This document shows, in pieces, positions 31,402-35,340 of a stretch of DNA of 35,340 nucleotides. Origin of the DNA: Gnetum montanum (lineage: Eukaryota; Streptophyta; Gnetopsida; Gnetales; Gnetaceae); NCBI GenBank assembly GCA_015680685.1, contig MNCI01013693.1:5847-41186 (forward strand), in the 5' to 3' direction. Below the pieces are notes generated by a model. It was not told the DNA's origin. It searched no databases and worked only from the letters and a program-made list of their open reading frames with translations. Numbering within the stretch: position 1 is the first letter of the stretch; every line of letters begins with the position of its first letter. The translations under genes were made by a program, and so were the position numbers.

Positions 31402-33065
31402 ATGTTGCCAAAGAGAGTTCCTAAAGCTAGAGGATCATCACAACCTAAAGAGAAGAGACCAAGAGAAAGAGGCAAATGGTAAGAAGGAGAACAACATCCT
31501 ACTACAGAGTAGGAAGCTTAGTCTTATTTGCTCCTACAACCAACATCATCAAAAGGAAAATCTATATAAGCAGAAGGTGTAGAACCTTCTCCTACTCTAG
31601 AACCAAGACAACAGTTCACACTTGCAAATGACTACATCTAGGCAATCACTGAGAAATCAATCATGTTCATAGCCATCGTCGAATTGAAATTTGGTCCTTC
31701 TATGGATTTTTCACCTACAAAAATTCATGAGCAATTACAAGCATCATCCTTTTGGCCTATACTAAATAGTAACAAGGAATCGTATCTCGGAGAAACATAT
31801 CAATTTTGGCACAAAAAGCAAGATGATGTGATAGTTAAAATTAAGGGTTTAACAGTTCCTTGTTCAATAGAAGTTATTTTCAAAGCTCTGAATTTGCCAA
31901 ATGTTGGAGAAAATATCATCCAAGTCTCTAAAAGGCCTAAAAATGATGCTAAAAACCTTTGGTTATAAAGAGCCTATGAGACAACAAAGAAGGAGTATAA
32001 TAGATTATCAATAGTAGAAAAACTTTATTTCAAAATTGGCACTAATCACATCTTTCCTACTATGAGACTGAATAGGATTTTCACATATGCTACCAAAGGA
32101 AGTATCATTCTAAGGGGGAATTTTCAAGTTAATATGGCATACCTATTATTTCTATAGATCCAAATAAGGTTTGAAGAGAAGAAAATAGGAAAATCCTTAC
32201 TTCATTTTTATACCTCATCAAAAATCTGTGTAGATAGGTGGGCATTTTTGGATACACTAATGATGTACTTGAAAAGCTCAAAATGCATCCTAAGGTGAAA
32301 TCTCCAAGCCATCATCTCTAAAGAAAGATTAGGTAGAGAAGTCATTAGGCATTAAGGTCATTATGGGATCAACACCCACAACAAACATTCCATCCACAAG
32401 AATAGAATAAGCAAGACCTAGTGAGTTAACACCAGTAGCCAGATGAGTAGGATTTAGTATTTGATTTGATTTAAAAAGGAATTACAGGCTTGTTATGAGA
32501 CATTTACAATAGATTGTTAAAACTATTAGCTAGGATAACAAAGAAGTTTCAAGTATGCACAAGGTAAGAGAAAATTTCACTCCTCCTATAATATCTATAG
32601 GATCAACCAGTGGTCAAGTTTTCCTACAAGTAGAAGAACATGATTGACGTTAATAGATCTTAGGGAATTCTATATTCTTCCAAGTGATCCTAGAGATAGG
32701 AGAAGGAGCCACAATTGTGATGATGTAACACAAAGATGTAAGATCTTAGGGAATTCTATATTCTTCCAAGTGATCCTAGAGATAGGAGAAGGAGCCACAA
32801 TTATGGTGATGTAACACAAAGATGTAAGATCTTTGGCAATTCTATATTTTTCTAAGTGATCCTAAAGATAGGAGAAGGAGCCACAATTGTGGTGATGTAA
32901 CATAAAGATGTAGAAGGAGCAGAAAAAGTAATCACTGATCACATTAATGAATCTTCTAAAGTTCTTCTTATACCACCATATGAAATCTCTAGAGCTAAAG
33001 ACATTCAGAACATCACAGAAACATCAAGAAAAGATAAGGTCAAACAAAAGGCAATAGTTGGCCTA
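31402..33065 (+). pseudogene. Decayed ORF of unknown function, possibly a plant transposon-associated protein
   Basis: One frame can be followed from ATG at 31402 (MLPKRVPKARGSSQPKEKRP, very basic) through the open piece at 31663-31968 to about 32400. Interruptions are nearly all TAG or TAA in place of likely Gln codons. Inside are KGLTVPCSIEVIFKALNLP and, later, GNFQVNMAYLLFL, IRFEEKKIGKSLLHF and VDRWAFLDTLMMYL. The order, a short hydrophobic 'LNLP' segment then a helical domain, loosely recalls the putative plant transposon protein domain of retrotransposon extra ORFs; this is from memory and unverified. A less certain continuation contains an 86-bp triplication and then VITDHINESSKVLLIPPYEI near 32940. 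No RT or integrase of its own is seen. Confidence 0.5.
32655..32912. repeat. 86-bp tandem repeat, three units
   Basis: Units begin AGATCTTAGGGAATTC at 32655 and 32741, and AGATCTTTGGCAATTC at 32827. The first two are nearly identical and the third is more diverged. Since 86 is not a multiple of three, each copy changes the reading frame. Confidence 0.92.
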
Positions 33066-33254
33066 TGATATGCATCTCCTCATCAACCATCCTCATGACA
33101 CCATCTTCTCATCAAGCATTTTTAATGTGTGAAGTTAGTCAAAGATCATATGATCTTGACCAACTTAGATATAATATATCCAATAAAGTTCAACAATATT
33201 TTGGTTGTTACCATTAACATTCTTCTTTTTTTCTTTTTTTCCTTTTATCTTCTA

Positions 33255-34800
33255 TCTTTCTTTAAAAATGGAAAATTTGTTGAAACAAATAACATTCCTA
33301 TAGAATCTTGGAAAGTAGTGGAAGATACAAAATATTCTTGGTTGACATAATTATTTAACAAAATTTTAAAGGATGCAAAAATGTTCAATAATTAGAGAAA
33401 AAGCATTGTTTTTCCTATTTATAAAAATAAAGGAGATGTGCAAAATTCTACAAATTATATAGGGACCAAGATAATGAACCATACTATGAATATTTGGGAG
33501 AGAGTCATAGAGTAGTGTCTTAGACCTAAATTAATAGTATTAAAAAATTAAATTAGATTTATTCCACAAAGATCTTTTATAAAAGAAATTTTCTTTATTT
33601 GACAATTAATGAGAAAATTGGAAAATATAAAGAAAATCTACATATGATCTTCATTGACTTGAAAAAATCATATGATAGAGTGCCTAGATACATTATTTGA
33701 TGGGCCTTATAGAGGAAAACCATCCCTAATAAATATATTAAAGTGATTCAAGACATGTGTAAAGAAACTACCGCTAAACTTAGAATGGCATATAGAATAA
33801 CATCTATTTTTCTTATCACAATAGGTCTACATCAAAGTTCTACGCTTAGGCCATATTTATTTGTCATTATTATAGATGAATTAACAAAATAAATACAAGA
33901 TGAAATCCCTTAATATATGCTATTTGTAGATATTATATTGGTAGATACAACCCTAGAAAATATTACTTCTAAAATGTAGAAGTGGAGACATGCTTTAGAA
34001 TAAAATGGCTTAAAATTAGTGGAAGTAAGATAAAATATATGAAATGAAATTTCAAAAATAGCATGATTCAAAGCAAAAAAGTTTCTTATTGTAGTTAGTT
34101 TCACTACCTCAGATCAGGGCTGAATGTTGAGGCAAGATGATCAAAATGGAGATAGACTAGTGGTGTTTTATGTGATAAAAGAATACTAATAAAACTAAAG
34201 AGAAACTTTTACAACATAACAATCAAGCCTACTATCATATCTGGTGTTGAATGTTGAATAGTATAAAAAAGGCATAAAATAAATTAGTATGGTAGAAATG
34301 AGAATGCTTAAATAAATGTTGAATGTTACTAGAAGAGATAAACTATATAAGATAGACATTAGAGAAAGACTTGGAGTTGCTTCTATTTCAAATAATTTAT
34401 AAGAATTGTAGCTTAGATGGTTTGGACATGTACAAACAAGATCAAACAAGAGGCATATAAAAAAAATATTACTATATCACTCTTCCAGGAAGCCATGGAA
34501 AGGAAGATTAAAATAGACATAGAAAAAAAATCATTGAAGTTGATTTGGAAAAATTGTAAATAACCAAAAATCTAGTTATTCATAGAAGCAAATGATGGAA
34601 AAAAAAACTTATCTAGTTGACCTCATTTTATTGGAACAAGTCTAAGATGATGTCTTCTATGTTTCTATTCCCTATTTTTCTATTATTTTTATCCATGCAT
34701 ATACTAGTTTTCAAGAATGCTTTTATGTGTGTTCCTTCTTCTGTTACTTTTGTTTTTTTTTTTGTTTTTTTATATATTTTTATTTATTTATAATGAATAA
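33255..34800 (+). mobile_element. 5'-truncated plant LINE (non-LTR retrotransposon)
   Basis: The plus strand carries the C-terminal half of a LINE ORF2 with its reverse transcriptase and the C-terminal segment, followed by a T-rich tail (about 34745-34790). The endonuclease part is absent, typical of 5' truncation during target-primed reverse transcription. No target duplication was identified. It lies between the ORF at 31402 and unassigned DNA before the LTR at 35131. Confidence 0.85.
33263..34640 (+). pseudogene. LINE reverse transcriptase and C-terminal domain (decayed)
   Basis: Readable motifs on the plus strand are: NNIPIESWK, PIYKNKGDVQNSTNY, HTMNIWERVIE, IDLKKSYDRV (first catalytic Asp kept), GLHQSSTLRPYLF and MLFVDIILVD, where FADD is expected. 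The C-terminal part has VEMRMLK, NVTRRDKLY, DIRERLGV and LRWFGHVQTR in shifting frames. These match the common plant LINE family with PLYKNKGD, FIDLEKAYDRVP and LFADDIVL. The change FADD to FVDI removes the second catalytic Asp, and many frameshifts and stops are present, so it is inactive. Confidence 0.88.
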
Positions 34801-35130
34801 ATATTTTGTTAATTTAAACATGTAGGCCTATGTGGTATAAGTGTCATTATTAGTTGAGTAAGTATAGGGACATAACATCTAGGTTATATAGGGAAAGAGA
34901 AGGGTAGGGGTTATGGAATTACAGTTAATATTATTAGTTTGGATTTTAGGGGATAATTAGTTTATTAGTATAAAGATGGATTGTTAGTTTCATACCATTG
35001 TGGCTATATGTACGATAGTGAATACAGTGGGTTCTTAGGGGTACTAAGTCTAGGGAATAGATCTTAGATTGTTATAGATGTTACGTAATGTCTTAGGAGG
35101 GGTGATTGTTTGTTTGTATAGTATGGTAGG
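34801..35130. other. Unassigned stretch before the last LTR
   Basis: AT-rich, no recognisable coding. On the minus strand, the sequence next to 35131 (CCTACCATAC) does not look like the tRNA-Asp primer-binding site, so this is not clearly the interior of an element whose LTR starts at 35131. Confidence 0.4.
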
Positions 35131-35340
35131 TGATGAGTGGCGAGGTACCCCTACACTCAACCATACGAATACGAGCGTACACGCGTGATCTGGTCGAACT
35201 CCGTAGACTAAATGCCTTAATGCCACAAGAAACACTTGGGGTTAATCGTTCGTTGTCTTCCCAGGCTTGCTTGTAAGTGTCACGGTGTATGGTTAAGCAA
35301 GTCTGAGGTATGTGATTTTTTTGGTATTTTCGGCTTATCT
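35131..35340 (-). repeat. Young CpG-rich LTR of the element 2/3 superfamily, cut by the window end
   Basis: It starts TGATGAGTGGCGAGGTACCC, the same first 20 bases as the solo LTR at 28201, and continues with CCATACGAA, GCGTACACGCG and GTTGTCTTCCC. It holds about 13 CG dinucleotides in 210 bp, against about 3 in the matching part of the element 2 LTR. Whether it is a solo LTR or belongs to a full element cannot be seen here. Confidence 0.8.

Noticed and set aside
34195-34449. 84-codon minus-strand frame
   Set aside because: It is antisense to the LINE C-terminal region with VEMRMLK and LRWFGHVQTR.
28201-35340. LTRs at 28201 and 35131 as the two ends of one element
   Set aside because: Element 3 sequence resumes right after 29150, with matching target duplication around the first LTR. 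Neither LTR has a tRNA-Asp-type primer site beside it. They are better read as separate insertions.
1-35340. tRNA, rRNA or CRISPR features
   Set aside because: No cloverleaf with conserved arms, no ribosomal core sequence and no evenly spaced identical repeats with unique spacers were seen. The tRNA-Asp-like sequence is a retrotransposon primer site.

Overview
This looks like intergenic DNA from a large, repeat-rich seed-plant genome. The evidence is nested LTR retrotransposons, a decayed LINE, plant-type Ty3/gypsy protein signatures, a primer-binding site complementary to plant tRNA-Asp, AT-rich sequence and strong loss of CG dinucleotides outside the youngest insertion. A gymnosperm would fit but is not proven. 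No intact host gene, tRNA, rRNA or CRISPR array was found. All alignments were made by eye.

Layout. (1) 1-1125 is unassigned. (2) 1126-23777 is a large minus-strand Ty3/gypsy element (element 1). Its 3' LTR is 1126-2415 and its 5' LTR is 22850-23777. Reading leftward it has gag (~20.9-19.7 kb), protease (~18.9-18.4 kb), then reverse transcriptase, RNase H and integrase (~5.9-3.4 kb). All are broken by stops, frameshifts and a deletion. (3) About 12 kb of foreign DNA separates protease from reverse transcriptase. It holds a decayed plus-strand multi-exon gene (7381-10514). It also holds a complete second retrotransposon (element 2, 11044-17744, minus) with a perfect AAACT target-site duplication. 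(4) 23778 to ~30850 is element 3, a plus-strand relative of element 2 with gag and protease remnants. It is interrupted by a solo LTR of the same superfamily (28201-29150). (5) ~31402-33065 is a decayed plus-strand ORF of unknown function with an 86-bp triplication. (6) ~33255-34800 is a 5'-truncated plant LINE. (7) 35131-35340 is the start of a CpG-rich, apparently younger LTR of the element 2/3 superfamily, cut by the window edge.

Elements 2 and 3 share a ~5 kb interior without any recognisable reverse transcriptase or integrase, so they look like a non-autonomous gag-only family. The most unusual item is the spliced gene at 7381-10514: four GT-AG introns join neighbouring exons in frame, a fifth is plausible, and most premature stops are one C-to-T or G-to-A change away from Gln, Trp or Arg codons. 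The sequence as a whole appears to decay mainly by transitions, as expected of methylated, silenced repeats.
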